A stretch of DNA of 27,255 nucleotides from an uncultured Slackia sp. GTDB taxonomy: Bacteria > Actinomycetota > Coriobacteriia > Coriobacteriales > Eggerthellaceae. This document shows positions 1 to 8,900 of this stretch, one piece after another. The position numbers and the translations under genes are program-made. Every line of letters starts with the position of its first letter. Positions within the stretch are counted from its first letter, which is position 1. The notes under the pieces were generated by a model, which made no database searches, had not been told where the DNA came from, and worked only from the letters and a program-made list of their open reading frames with translations. The stretch spans positions 1 through 27,255 of the forward strand of contig CALBLG010000253.1 in the NCBI GenBank assembly GCA_937895975.1, given 5' to 3'.

Positions 1-1361
1 TAGGTCGCCAGCGAGCCGATAAGGCCGATGTTCGGGCCTTCAGGCGTCTCGATGGGGCACATGCGGCCGTAGTGGGAATTGTGAACGTCGCGAACCTCGA
101 AGCCTGCGCGCTCGCGCGACAGACCGCCAGGGCCCAGAGCAGACAGACGACGCTTGTGCGTGATGCCTGCGGCCGGGTTCGCCTGGTCCATGAACTGCGA
201 CAGCTGCGAAGAACCGAAGAACTCCTTGATAGCCGCAACGATGGGGCGAATGTTCACAAGGCTCTGCGGGGTGATTTCGTCAGGCTCCTGCATGCTCATG
301 CGCTCACGCACGACGCGCTCCATGCGGGACAGGCCGATGCGGAACTGGTTCTGAATCAGCTCGCCAACCGTGCGAATGCGGCGGTTGCCGAAGTGGTCGA
401 TGTCGTCGACCTTGTAGCCCTCTTCGCCCTCGTGCAGAGCGACGATGTAGCGCATGGTGGCCACGATGTCGTCGATGGTGAGCGTGGAGTCATCTTTATC
501 GGCATCAAAGCCGAGCTTCTTGTTGGCCTTATAGCGGCCGACCTTGGCCAGGTCGTAGCGCTGCGGGTTGAAGAACAGGCCGTCGAGCAGCGTGCGGGCC
601 GAATCGATCGTAGGCGGCTCGCCCGGACGGAAGCGCTTGTACAGCTCGATGAGGGCCTCGTCCTTGGTGGTGGCGGGGTCGCGGTCGAGCGTGCGCAGCA
701 CCATTTCGGAGCTGCCGAGGATATCAATGATGTCTTCGCGGGTTTCGGCGATGCCGAGAGCACGCAGAAGCAGCGTGGCCGGCTGCTTGCGCTTGCGGTC
801 GATGCGCACCGACAGGATGTCGCGCTTATCGGTCTCGAACTCGAGCCATGCGCCGCGGGAAGGAATGACCTTCGCGCCATAGATGGTTTTGTCGGACGTC
901 TTGTCGCGCTCGGCGCTGAAGTAAATGCCGGGCGAACGAACCAACTGCGAAACCACAACGCGCTCGGTGCCGTTGATGATGAACGTGCCGCGCGGGGTCA
1001 TAAGCGGGAAATCGCCCATGAACAGGTCGTTCTGGACTTTGATTTCGCCGGTTTCGCGATTGATGAAGCGAATGGTGGCATAGAGGGGCGCCTGGAACGA
1101 GACGTCTTTCTCTTTGCACTCGTCAACGGTGTACTTCGGATCGCCGAAATGATGCTCGCCGAGCTCGACGCACATATCCTTGGTCGAGTTCTCGATGGGG
1201 CACACATCGTTGAAGGCATCGGTGATGCCTTCTTCCATGAACCATTTGAAGCTGTCGGTCTGGATGGCGATGAGGTTGGGGACGTCGACAATGCTAGGGA
1301 TCTTCGCGAACGAATGACGCTCCCTGTACATGCCGGCGCCGGTCTTTTCTGCCTTGGCCAC
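1..1361 (-). CDS. rpoB: DNA-directed RNA polymerase subunit beta (N-terminal 453 codons, cut by window edge)
   Basis: This is the beta subunit of RNA polymerase, which forms one side of the active-centre cleft. The minus-strand translation begins MAKAEKTGAGMYRERHSF and runs without interruption to the window edge, so the 3' part is missing. The start is GTG at 1361; GGAAGGAAG lies about 6 nt upstream on the minus strand, and no better ATG exists. The rifampicin region (about 120-260) is clear: GSSQLSQFMDQ, then THKRRLSALGPGG, LSRERAGFEVRDVH and CPIETPEGPNIGL. The usual resistance positions (Asp516, His526 and Ser531, E. coli numbering) are wild type, but the segment between Q517 and I524 reads ANPAAG, so positions 518 and 521 are both Ala. 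The upstream neighbour is an exporter, not rplJ/rplL, and rpoB has its own promoter. The identification is certain. Confidence 0.98.
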   Translation of the reverse strand, partial: MAKAEKTGAGMYRERHSFAKIPSIVDVPNLIAIQTDSFKWFMEEGITDAFNDVCPIENSTKDMCVELGEHHFGDPKYTVDECKEKDVSFQAPLYATIRFINRETGEIKVQNDLFMGDFPLMTPRGTFIINGTERVVVSQLVRSPGIYFSAERDKTSDKTIYGAKVIPSRGAWLEFETDKRDILSVRIDRKRKQPATLLLRALGIAETREDIIDILGSSEMVLRTLDRDPATTKDEALIELYKRFRPGEPPTIDSARTLLDGLFFNPQRYDLAKVGRYKANKKLGFDADKDDSTLTIDDIVATMRYIVALHEGEEGYKVDDIDHFGNRRIRTVGELIQNQFRIGLSRMERVVRERMSMQEPDEITPQSLVNIRPIVAAIKEFFGSSQLSQFMDQANPAAGITHKRRLSALGPGGLSRERAGFEVRDVHNSHYGRMCPIETPEGPNIGLIGSLAT

Positions 1362-1382
1362 AGGTCTTCCTTCCTTTAGGGT

Positions 1383-1403
1383 AAAAAGACGGTATTCTTA
1401 CCG
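1383..1403 (-). promoter_or_regulatory. Small hairpin with T-run in the rpoB leader (possible attenuator)
   Basis: Read on the minus strand, CGGTA-AGAA-TACCG forms a 5-bp stem and is followed by TCTTTTT. It lies inside the ~85-nt leader between the predicted rpoB transcription start and the ribosome-binding site. The shape is that of a weak intrinsic terminator, so it could attenuate rpoB transcription. The stem is short and the call is tentative. Confidence 0.35.
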
Positions 1404-1452
1404 CTTCAGAGGCCCTTTTGGCGCACTTCCACGGCTAATTACGCAAACGAAA

Positions 1453-1481
1453 AATTTAAACACATTGAGAAATTTAGTCAA
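1453..1481 (-). promoter_or_regulatory. rpoB promoter (sigma70-type)
   Basis: On the minus strand TTGACT (1476-1481) is followed by a 17-nt spacer and TAAATT (1453-1458). This is a near-consensus vegetative promoter, and its predicted start near 1446 gives an ~85-nt leader ahead of rpoB. Upstream on the same strand lies a tandem AAGTAACT repeat (about 1566-1585) of unknown meaning. Confidence 0.75.
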
Positions 1482-1635
1482 GACTTTTTTTTACGAACTG
1501 TGTTGACTTTCTGGTTTCATAGCCGAACAGTAAAAGCTGGAACAGGCAAAACGGGATGCGACATACTTTTAGTTACTTAGTTACTTTAGGTTAGTTTCAA
1601 CTAGAAACCAGAACCTTATGTGCCAAACGATCAAG

Positions 1636-1664
1636 AAAAAGGGCCGTTCGCTAGAACGACCCTT
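1636..1664 (-). terminator. Intrinsic terminator downstream of the EamA exporter gene
   Basis: On the minus strand AAGGGTCGTTC, a 4-nt loop TAGC and GAACGGCCCTT form an 11-bp stem. Its only non-Watson-Crick pair is G-U in this orientation. The stem runs into a T-rich tail (TTTTTCTTG). It lies about 110 nt after the exporter stop codon and separates that gene from rpoB. Confidence 0.8.
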
Positions 1665-1773
1665 CAATGGCACCGCTTGGAAAAGCGGCGTTTCGGTATG
1701 TCGACGTTCGCGGTTCCAGGAGGCTTGGATTTGGGAAGATTTCAGCCCCAGAGAGAGGAGGAACCGCGAGCGT

Positions 1774-2727
1774 TTACATCATATGTTCGATTCGCGCAGG
1801 CGCGCCGTCGAAAGCGTGGTCGAATGCAGGAAGATCTTCGGCCTGGTCGGCTTCCGCACGCGAATCCAACAGCGTGGCAGCAATGGTGCAACCCACGATG
1901 ATGGCCGCACCCAGAATGCCCATGGGCGAAAGCACCTCGCCCAGCGCGAAGAACGAGATGATGGCCGTAACTACGGGCTCGGAGCACAGAATGACCGAAA
2001 CCGTGGCAGCCGGAATGTGCGCGAGCGCCTTGTTCTGCAGCCAGAACGCCAGGCACGTGCCCGCTACCGCGAGAAACGCGACCGACACCCACGCGCCCGC
2101 CGAAATCTCGGTGAACACGGGAGTCTGCTCGGTGGCAACCGCGCCGCCGAGCGAGAACAGAAACGCGCCGCCGGTTTGCACCGCCGACATGGCTGCGGGG
2201 CCGATTTCGTCCAAACCGCGCTCGGAAAGCACGATGCCCAGCGCGAACAGCGCCGAAGAGCCCAGGCCCACGAACTCGCCCATGCCGAACGACAGCGCGC
2301 CGCCGTTGCAGCACAGCAGGTACAGGCCGGCGAGCACGGCCATCTGCAGCACCACGGTGCTCAGACGATACGTGCGACGCATAAGGACAAGCGCGATAAC
2401 CGGAGTGAACAGCATGGGCAGCGAGATAAAGAAGCCAGCGTTGGTGGCGCTGGTCATGTCGACCGCAAGCGCGCTGGTGATGAACGCCACCGCGTACACC
2501 ACGCCGACGGGCAGCCACACGCGCGGGCTGGATTTGCGCAGACCCGCAACGATTTGCTTGCCGAAAAGCAGCATAAACAGGGCGAACGCCAAGCCGAAAC
2601 GCAGGGTTTGGCACCACAACGGCGAAATCTCGTCGTAGGCGATTTTCATCACGACGTTATCAGCGCCGTAAAAAATAGCCTGCACCACGACGAATGCCGC
2701 GAATACCATGTTCTTGCCCTGTGTCAC
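1774..2727 (-). CDS. DMT-superfamily transporter, EamA type
   Basis: This is a 317-aa membrane protein of the drug/metabolite transporter superfamily. About ten hydrophobic segments are readable, arranged as two five-helix EamA halves; the second half begins near GMGEFVGLGSSALFALGIV, and a typical late signature is SVILCSEPVVTAIISFF. Family members usually export metabolites, amino acids or toxic compounds; the substrate cannot be read from sequence. The start is GTG at 2727, with AGAGGA about 9 nt upstream; an ATG at 2709 is an alternative start six codons in. The C-terminal tail after the last helix is acidic and cytoplasmic in character. The gene is divergent from the LysR gene, the usual arrangement of a regulator and its target. 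A structured leader element lies 40-85 nt upstream of the start, and an intrinsic terminator follows. Confidence 0.9.
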   Translation of the reverse strand: MTQGKNMVFAAFVVVQAIFYGADNVVMKIAYDEISPLWCQTLRFGLAFALFMLLFGKQIVAGLRKSSPRVWLPVGVVYAVAFITSALAVDMTSATNAGFFISLPMLFTPVIALVLMRRTYRLSTVVLQMAVLAGLYLLCCNGGALSFGMGEFVGLGSSALFALGIVLSERGLDEIGPAAMSAVQTGGAFLFSLGGAVATEQTPVFTEISAGAWVSVAFLAVAGTCLAFWLQNKALAHIPAATVSVILCSEPVVTAIISFFALGEVLSPMGILGAAIIVGCTIAATLLDSRAEADQAEDLPAFDHAFDGAPARIEHMM

Positions 2728-2766
2728 TTTTGGTCGTCCTCTTTCTTCTGCGTCTTCATTTCAAGC

Positions 2767-2812
2767 GCAAGTGGCCCCAAGACCTTCGCATGAAGGCTTC
2801 GAAACCACTTGC
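2767..2812 (-). promoter_or_regulatory. Two-stem structured element in the EamA leader (candidate cis-regulatory RNA)
   Basis: Read toward the exporter gene, GCAAGTGG pairs perfectly with CCACTTGC (8 bp). These enclose a symmetric 8/8 internal loop and an inner CCTTC-ATGC-GAAGG hairpin. The element ends 39 nt before the exporter start. On the opposite strand the outer stem is followed by ATTTTTT, so a plus-strand terminator is the other possible reading, although no plus-strand gene lies upstream of it. It matches no riboswitch class I can name. Confidence 0.45.
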
Positions 2813-2903
2813 ATTTTTTGGGTGTCTACGGGAATTGAATCGTCGTTTCGGCGGTCGCCATCGCCTATTCCGACTTCCCGATGTCACGTATGTTACGAGG
2901 TTG

Positions 2904-2931
2904 TTGAAATAAAGTAAAACTAGAGTATTTT
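2904..2931 (+). promoter_or_regulatory. Candidate promoter for the LysR regulator
   Basis: TTGAAA (2904-2909), a 16-nt spacer and TATTTT (2926-2931) lie in the AT-rich stretch between the exporter and lysR. Transcription starting near 2938 would read through the dyad at 2947-2973 and the long palindrome before reaching the LysR start at 3160, giving a leader of over 200 nt. Confidence 0.45.
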
Positions 2932-2946
2932 GTAATGAGTAAAGAA

Positions 2947-2973
2947 TTCCTTATATCACCTTGATTTAAGGAA
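2947..2973. promoter_or_regulatory. Dyad TTCCTTA-N13-TAAGGAA, candidate LysR operator
   Basis: This is a perfect 7-bp inverted repeat separated by 13 nt, just downstream of the candidate lysR promoter and inside the divergent region. LysR-type regulators usually bind partly palindromic, AT-containing sites in the region shared with their divergent target. The location supports an operator. No second half-site set was located. Confidence 0.45.
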
Positions 2974-2987
2974 GCATTGTCGAGTAA

Positions 2988-3158
2988 AGACCGACTGCGG
3001 AACGAAACAAAAGTCAGCGAGCGGAAGATCGGCGCTTCGAATCGCCTTGAAAAAGGAGCGACGCGTACTTCGGTACGCGAGCGACGAGCGAAAGGCAAGG
3101 CGGCGTACCAAGCTTTCGCGCAGCGTCGAGTGTTCCGCCATTCGGCAGAACGGCGGAA
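2988..3158. repeat. Long imperfect palindrome with TTCG-capped core upstream of lysR
   Basis: The centre is a perfect CGCGTAC-TTCG-GTACGCG hairpin (about 3062-3079). Farther out on both sides the arms share matching blocks: GCCTTG versus CAAGGC at similar distances from the core, then GCGGAAC versus GTTCCGC near the ends. A second small dyad, GTTCCGCC-N12-GGCGGAAC, directly abuts the LysR start codon. Together these make a ~150-170 bp quasi-palindrome. It can be read in frame with lysR (from TTG 2977), but the resulting peptide is Arg/Lys-rich and unlike any LysR N-terminus, so it is treated as non-coding. Confidence 0.55.
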
Positions 3159-3159
3159 C

Positions 3160-4074
3160 ATGAATTCGAAGTATGAAGCGTTTGTGCTGGCGGCCGAAAC
3201 AGGCAGCTTCAAAAGCACGGCCGAGCAGCTTGGCTACACGCAGGCGGGCATCAGTTACATGATGAACTCGCTGGAATCGGAAATGGGCACGGCGCTGTTC
3301 ACGCGCGACCATTCTGGAGTGCGCCTGACCGAGGACGGGCGCAACCTTCTGCCTTGGATTCAAGACGTGTGCACAAGCGAACGAGCGCTGCAGGCGCGCC
3401 TGGGCGAAGTGCGCCATTTGGAAAGCGGCACCGTGCGCGTGGCGGCGTTTGCGTCCACGGCCATTCGCTGGCTGCCGGGCATCGTGGACGAATTCACCAA
3501 GGCGCATCCCAAGGTGCAATTAGAGTTCGCATGCTTCGAGAACCAGGAATCGCTCGAAGAGGGCGTGCTGCACGGCGATTTCGACTGCGGTTTCGTGGTT
3601 ATGCCGCCAACCGAGAAATTCTTCGCCCTGCCGCTGGTACAAGACCCTATATATGTTGCGCTTGCGCCGCACCACCCCTTGGCGCAAGAGGAGTTCTTCC
3701 CGCGCGAGGCGCTGGCCAGCGAGCCGTACATCAAAATCCGCAACCCCGGCTACACCGAGTTCGACGCCGTGTTCGACCGCCACGGCGTGGAGCCGAACAC
3801 GCGCTTCGTGATGGACAACGACTTCGCCGTAATGGGCATGGTGAACAAGGGCCTGGGGTTCAGCCTGTTCCCGAAGCTTATTTTGCGCAAGGCTCCGTTC
3901 GAGCTGGCGCGCATCGAGCTGGAAATCCCCACGCATCGCGAGCTGGGCATCGTCATGCGGTCGTGGGACCGCGCGTCTATGGCCGCAAAGGCGTTCGTGG
4001 AAACCGTGCGCACCTGGGTCGCCACTTGGGAAGAGCGCGCCCAATTCGACGAGCGTTGGGACAATTTGGGATAG
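3160..4074 (+). CDS. LysR-family transcriptional regulator
   Basis: This is a 304-aa LysR-type regulator. The N-terminal winged helix-turn-helix is clear (MNSKYEAFVLAAETGSF, then STAEQLGYTQAGISYMMNSLE, and LFTRDHSGVRLTEDG), followed by a linker helix and a periplasmic-binding-like effector domain from about residue 90 (VRVAAFASTAIRWLPGIV). The start is ATG 3160, the first codon matching the family's N-terminus; the frame is open upstream to a TTG at 2977, but that stretch is the palindromic element. No strong Shine-Dalgarno is visible; a weak GCGGA sits just ahead. The effector is unknown. Its position opposite the EamA exporter suggests it controls that gene. A shared terminator separates it from the convergent symporter gene. 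Confidence 0.93.
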   Translation: MNSKYEAFVLAAETGSFKSTAEQLGYTQAGISYMMNSLESEMGTALFTRDHSGVRLTEDGRNLLPWIQDVCTSERALQARLGEVRHLESGTVRVAAFASTAIRWLPGIVDEFTKAHPKVQLEFACFENQESLEEGVLHGDFDCGFVVMPPTEKFFALPLVQDPIYVALAPHHPLAQEEFFPREALASEPYIKIRNPGYTEFDAVFDRHGVEPNTRFVMDNDFAVMGMVNKGLGFSLFPKLILRKAPFELARIELEIPTHRELGIVMRSWDRASMAAKAFVETVRTWVATWEERAQFDERWDNLG

Positions 4075-4099
4075 CAGACGCGCAAACCACACGATGGCA

Positions 4100-4133
4100 A
4101 AGAAGAAGCCGCCCCAAGGGGCGGCTTCTTCTT
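4100..4133. terminator. Bidirectional intrinsic terminator between lysR and the AGCS symporter gene
   Basis: A GC-rich stem of about 15 bp is capped by CAAG and ends in AAGAAG/CTTCTT. The 5' side is A-rich and the 3' side is T-rich, so it can work on both strands. It lies exactly between two convergent stop codons (4074 and 4156). Confidence 0.85.
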
Positions 4134-4155
4134 ACGACTGAATAGTATGCTTTGC

Positions 4156-5712
4156 CTATTCCATCGGGTGCGTGTCGATGGCCTCCGCGAAGTATTCCTT
4201 CACCGGCTGGGGACCCACGTCTTTCAAGTCGTCCTCGCCGATGTGCCAGCACTGGGTTTTCGGCAGGCCCTCAATCTTGTCGGCCACAAACACCGGATCT
4301 TTGCCGGCGTTTTTCTGCTCGGTGTAGTCGTCAAGCGCCTTGATGGCCCATTTGCCCAGCAGCAAAATGGCGATGAGATTCACGATGGCCATAAAGCCCA
4401 TGAAGATATCGGCCAGGTTCCACGCCAAATCGAAGCTGTTCACGGCGCCAAAGTAAATAACCACCAGGCACACCACGCGGAACACGGTAAGCAGCACCGG
4501 GCTATCGTCCTTGATGAAGCGCAGGTTGCTTTCGGCGTAGAAATAATTGCCGATCAGGCTCGAGAACGCGAACGCGAAAATGGCGAACGTGATGAGGTGA
4601 ATGCCCCACTCGCCCACCGAATTGTTCACGGCCATCTGCACCAGCGGCATGCCATTGAGCGCCGTGGCCGTAGCCGGGTCTTGCACGTAGAACACGAGCA
4701 CCATCATGGCCGAGCATGTGCAAATGAGCAGCGTATCGATATAGACCGACAGGCTTTGCACCAGGCCCTGCTTCACGGGATGCGAAACGCTGGCCGTCGC
4801 GGCAGCGTTCGGCGCGGAACCCATGCCGGCCTCGTTGGAGTACAGGCCTCGCTTGATGCCCAGCATAACCACCGAGCCGGCAAAGCCGCCCGCGATGGAC
4901 TGGAAATCGAACGCCGAGGCGAACATCAGCCCGAACACGGCAGGCAGCTCGGTGATGTTGCTGACGGTGGTCCACACGGCAATGGCGATGTAGATAAGCG
5001 CCATAACGGGAACCACGACCGACGTGATGATGCTAATGCGCTTGGCGCCGCCGAAAATAACGATAGCCGTCATAACCGCCAACACGATGCCGCAGGCCAC
5101 GGCCGCCTTCGTGGACATTTCGCCATCGCCGGTGTAATACGTCAGCGAGCTGGCCGCATTAAACGCCTGCAAGCCATTGAAGCCGAACGCGAAACACAGG
5201 ATAAGCAGAATGGCGAACACTATGCCCAGCCAGCGTTTGCCCAAGCCCTGCTCAATGTAGTACGCAGGACCTCCGCGGAATTCGCCGTCTTTGCCACGAA
5301 TTTTGAAAATCTGAGCCAGCGTAGACTCGACGAATGCGGAAGCGGCGCCCACAAGCGCCATGAGCCACATCCAGAACACGGCGCCCGGGCCACCCGTGGC
5401 GATTGCCGTGGCAACGCCGGCAATGTTTCCCGTACCAACACGGCTGGCCGTAGACACCATAAGCGCTTGGAACGACGAGATGGAGTGCCCGCCATCGACA
5501 TGCTTCTTCTCGGTGAGCTGGGTAAACATGTCTTTGATGTAGCGGATTTGCACTGCTTTGGTGCGAATGGTGTACCAAATGCCCGTCGCCACAAGCAGCG
5601 CCAGCAAAATGTAGGTATACATAAAGCCGTCGATTTCGCCTGTGACATCGATAAGGAATGCGTTGATGTCCACGGTGGGGCCTTTCCCTGCGAAGAAACA
5701 GAATTGCAACAT
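4156..5712 (-). CDS. Alanine/glycine:cation symporter family protein (AGCS)
   Basis: This is a 518-aa multi-helix symporter of the AGCS family (AgcS/DagA/AlsT-like), which imports alanine or glycine with sodium or protons. Signatures include FQALMVSTASRVGTGNIAGV, GGPGAVFWMWLMALVGAA with a following FVESTLAQ, and RGLYSNEAGMGSAPNAAA. A cytosolic tail of about 50 residues follows the last helix (KALDDYTEQKNAGKDP onward). The start is placed at ATG 5712, preceded by AAAGGAGT; an in-frame ATG at 5736 lies upstream of that ribosome-binding site, and a GTG at VDINAF is a further alternative. On the minus strand TATAAA (plus 5755-5760) is a plausible -10 without a convincing -35. It is a single-gene unit, with the M6 protease gene divergent upstream. 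Confidence 0.95.
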   Translation of the reverse strand: MLQFCFFAGKGPTVDINAFLIDVTGEIDGFMYTYILLALLVATGIWYTIRTKAVQIRYIKDMFTQLTEKKHVDGGHSISSFQALMVSTASRVGTGNIAGVATAIATGGPGAVFWMWLMALVGAASAFVESTLAQIFKIRGKDGEFRGGPAYYIEQGLGKRWLGIVFAILLILCFAFGFNGLQAFNAASSLTYYTGDGEMSTKAAVACGIVLAVMTAIVIFGGAKRISIITSVVVPVMALIYIAIAVWTTVSNITELPAVFGLMFASAFDFQSIAGGFAGSVVMLGIKRGLYSNEAGMGSAPNAAATASVSHPVKQGLVQSLSVYIDTLLICTCSAMMVLVFYVQDPATATALNGMPLVQMAVNNSVGEWGIHLITFAIFAFAFSSLIGNYFYAESNLRFIKDDSPVLLTVFRVVCLVVIYFGAVNSFDLAWNLADIFMGFMAIVNLIAILLLGKWAIKALDDYTEQKNAGKDPVFVADKIEGLPKTQCWHIGEDDLKDVGPQPVKEYFAEAIDTHPME

Positions 5713-5947
5713 TTTACTCCTTTGCACAGGGAGCATCGCCCATGAAACCAGCGCTTTATAGGGTGTGGCCCGCGGCCGGCAGCACGCTTCGCCAATTCAA
5801 GCGCGCGTCGCCGCAAAAGGCTGGCGCGAGACGCACCGCGACTTATTCGACATGCTCGCAGGCATATCGCCCGCGAAGCGGTATGGTGTATGAAGCACAC
5901 GAAATGGCGAGGCTCGCAAGGGCATCGCACCGCAGCGAGGAGCTCCT

Positions 5948-8900
5948 ATGCCTCATCATCCTTACGAAAAGCACCCTGGCTTTGCCGCCCAAACGCGCCG
6001 AGCCCTTGCCGCATGTTTGGCAACGCTGGCAATCCTTGCGGCGATGCGCATCACGGGCGTCACCGCCGCGCAGCCGGCATTCGCCGAAGACCTCGGCAGC
6101 GATTCATCGTCCTGCACGCTTTCCGACGCCGACCGCGAGGCCTACGCCGCCGACGGCTCGCTTGACGACCGCATCGCGTACATGGAATCGCTCGGACACG
6201 ATTCGGCCAATTCGAGCCTTATCGAGCAAGCTCAACAGCGCGAAAGCGGCGTAAGCCTTCTAAGCGCCGTGCCCAGCAGCTCAGGCGCCGGCATGCCTAC
6301 GACGGGAACCGCTCGCGTACTGGGTGTGTGCGTGGAATTTCAGGATTTGAAATTTGATGACGCCGAAGCGCAGCGCACGTCCCTTCAGCAAATAATCGAA
6401 GGCGGCGGAACCTCGACCTATCCCTACGAAAGCCTTCAAGCCTACTACCAGCGCGCATCGTACGGCAAACTGTCCATCCAGTGCGACGGGGTGCTCGTCT
6501 ACACCGCCCAGCACGACCGAAGCTACTACACCAACGATGTGCTGGAGCTGTTTTGGGAAGTCGCGCGCGCCATCGACGACAACCCCGAAGCGTATGGCAA
6601 CATCGATTTCAGCAACCTTGACGCAAACCACGACGGCTACGTCGACGGCTTCTATCTGATGTTCGCCGGGCAAAGCACCGGCTGGGGAAGCGTCTGGTGG
6701 CCCACCGAGCGCAACATCGACGCTATGGCCGAAAAAGACCGCAACCCCGAGCTGGGACACGGTACCAAGGTGAAGCTTTCCGCCAGCGTGCTGCTGAAAC
6801 CGACGGGCTTCGCCGACACCACCACACGCACCATCATTCACGAAACGGGCCACATGCTGGGCCTTCCGGATTACTACAGCTACACCCAAGCCGGAGGATC
6901 GACCGGCGGCACGCGGGGCATTGGAACCCTCGACATGATGGACAACAACATTGGCGACCACAATGCGTTTTCGAAATGGCTGCTCGGGTGGTTCGACGAA
7001 AACGACATCACCCGCGTATATGTAAGCGAGGATGGCATTAAAATTCGCCAAGGCAGCAATACCTTCGAAAGCGAAGAATCGATCGAACAGGCCCTTGAAG
7101 CGCTCGACTACGATGATCCATGGAAGACTGGGGGCTTCATCGCCGTTTCGAACGACGAAAAAATTCTTGAATCATTATTCTGCTCGTTCTACATGCTGCA
7201 ATACGATCAGCCCACTGGCAACCAGAGCAAAGCTTTTAATCCGTCGCGCAGTGGCGTGCGCATCTATCGCGTGCAGGCAAGCCTCTGGCAAGACAACTTC
7301 AATTTCGAAAAGTCGAACAACTATGCTGACAACCAGCACGATCAGCTCATTGAGTCAATCGTGCCTGCCAGTAACGACCAGACAGGAGTCAACTACGCCA
7401 ATTTCTTCAACGAGGGCGCATGCATTTCGCCCTCCACCACGCCGTCTACCAACTTCCTCGAAAGCGTTGCATTCGGCTATTCGGGCATCCGCATCGACGT
7501 AGGCACAAGCGAGCAATCGCAGGGAACGGTGCGAATCTCGTGGCAATCCGCGCCCGATGCACCCGAATTCGCCATCACGGCGCCCGAGGGATTCCAGCTT
7601 TCCAATATGGGAACGTTCACGCTCGACATGACCGCCGCCGCGCAAATCAATTACGAATGCGGAGCTTCGCCGAAACTGGTCGTTGACGGGGTCGAACACG
7701 GCGTGACGGCCAACCTGACAAGCGGCAGCACCGAATTCTCATTCAGCATATCGCTAAACCCCGGCATCATCCGAAAAAGCTCGAAATGCGCGATCGTTTT
7801 CCCCGAAGGCTACTTCATTACGGGATCGCAAGGCGACGCCCCTACGTATTCAAGCGAAATCACCGTGCCGTTGCCGGTTGGCGACCTCGCAGATATCGAT
7901 GCGAGTGGCATCTACGAAAACCTTGACACCAACCCAGGCGCACAAGTAGCCATGTCGAGGGCTTTCAACGTGCAAGAAACGTCATGCTTCATACGTGCAG
8001 AAAAAGTGGGGGCGGGATCGGAAACACGTTTCGAACTTTCGCTGTGCGCGCTTTCAAACGATGGCACGGCATGCGAAAAACGCCGCATCGACACAAGTGG
8101 CATCGAACTTGGAGTTGGCGACATGAACTCGATCAAGCTGCAGGCGATCGCGCTCGGCGACAACATCGCGGTCGCTCGACTGTCCAATGCGAATGACGCG
8201 GGCGGCACGACGACCTATATTTGGATCGACACCGAATCGGGCAATGCGCTCGCAAGCAAAACCCTCGCCTACGAAAGCCCCTCGAGCGTTATGCTCGCAG
8301 TGCAAGACGCATTGGCCATTGCCTCCCCCGCGAGCGATGACCAAACACATTGGAACCTTGTTCGATACGTAATCGACCACGGAACCGTTTTCGAGGCCAA
8401 TGCCGAAGCCGAAGGAGACAGCACCTGGCCAATCGATCGCGTATTCAACGCGGGCAACGGCTTAATCGCATTTTCGAACAACGGCTATTTGCGAGGCACC
8501 ACGGTTAAACTGTATTCCGAAAACGATATCGCATCGCTGTTCGGCGGCGACGAGCGAGCTGCGTCGCGCATCTTCGCGGACCTCGAACCCATCACCACAG
8601 CAACGCTCGGTAATGAGACAACCGACAGTTCGGGCGCAACAATATACCCGCCGCTCTATCCCTGCGACGTGCAGGCGACCGAAAACGGTATATATGTCGC
8701 ATACGCGCAGAACATGTATGACGAGCAAGGACGCGTCCTGCTGCCAAAACCGCGCGTCGTTAAGTTCGCAAGCGACGGAACGCCGCAATGGGACACGATT
8801 ATCGCTAAAGCCGAGAGAAACGCCGCAATGGGCACATTCCGCCTGGATATCGCAAGCAACGGCGCCGTGTCGCTTTCGAGTTGGGGTGCCCTAACCGACC

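Noticed and set aside
72..1379. 435-aa plus-strand open frame
   Set aside because: It is the shadow of rpoB, whose minus-strand translation matches the RNA polymerase beta subunit throughout.
1618..2793. 391-aa plus-strand frame across the exporter
   Set aside because: It is antisense to the EamA gene, with Arg/His-rich composition typical of shadows, and runs through a terminator.
2977..3159. N-terminal extension of the LysR protein from TTG 2977
   Set aside because: The encoded stretch is Arg/Lys-rich, unlike any LysR N-terminus, and coincides with a palindromic element; the family's normal first residues begin at 3160.
4147..5745. 532-aa open frame on the plus strand opposite the AGCS symporter
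   Set aside because: Its His/Arg-rich peptide has no domain, no ribosome-binding site supports it, and it is the exact antisense of a clear transporter gene; it arises from GC-biased codon positions.
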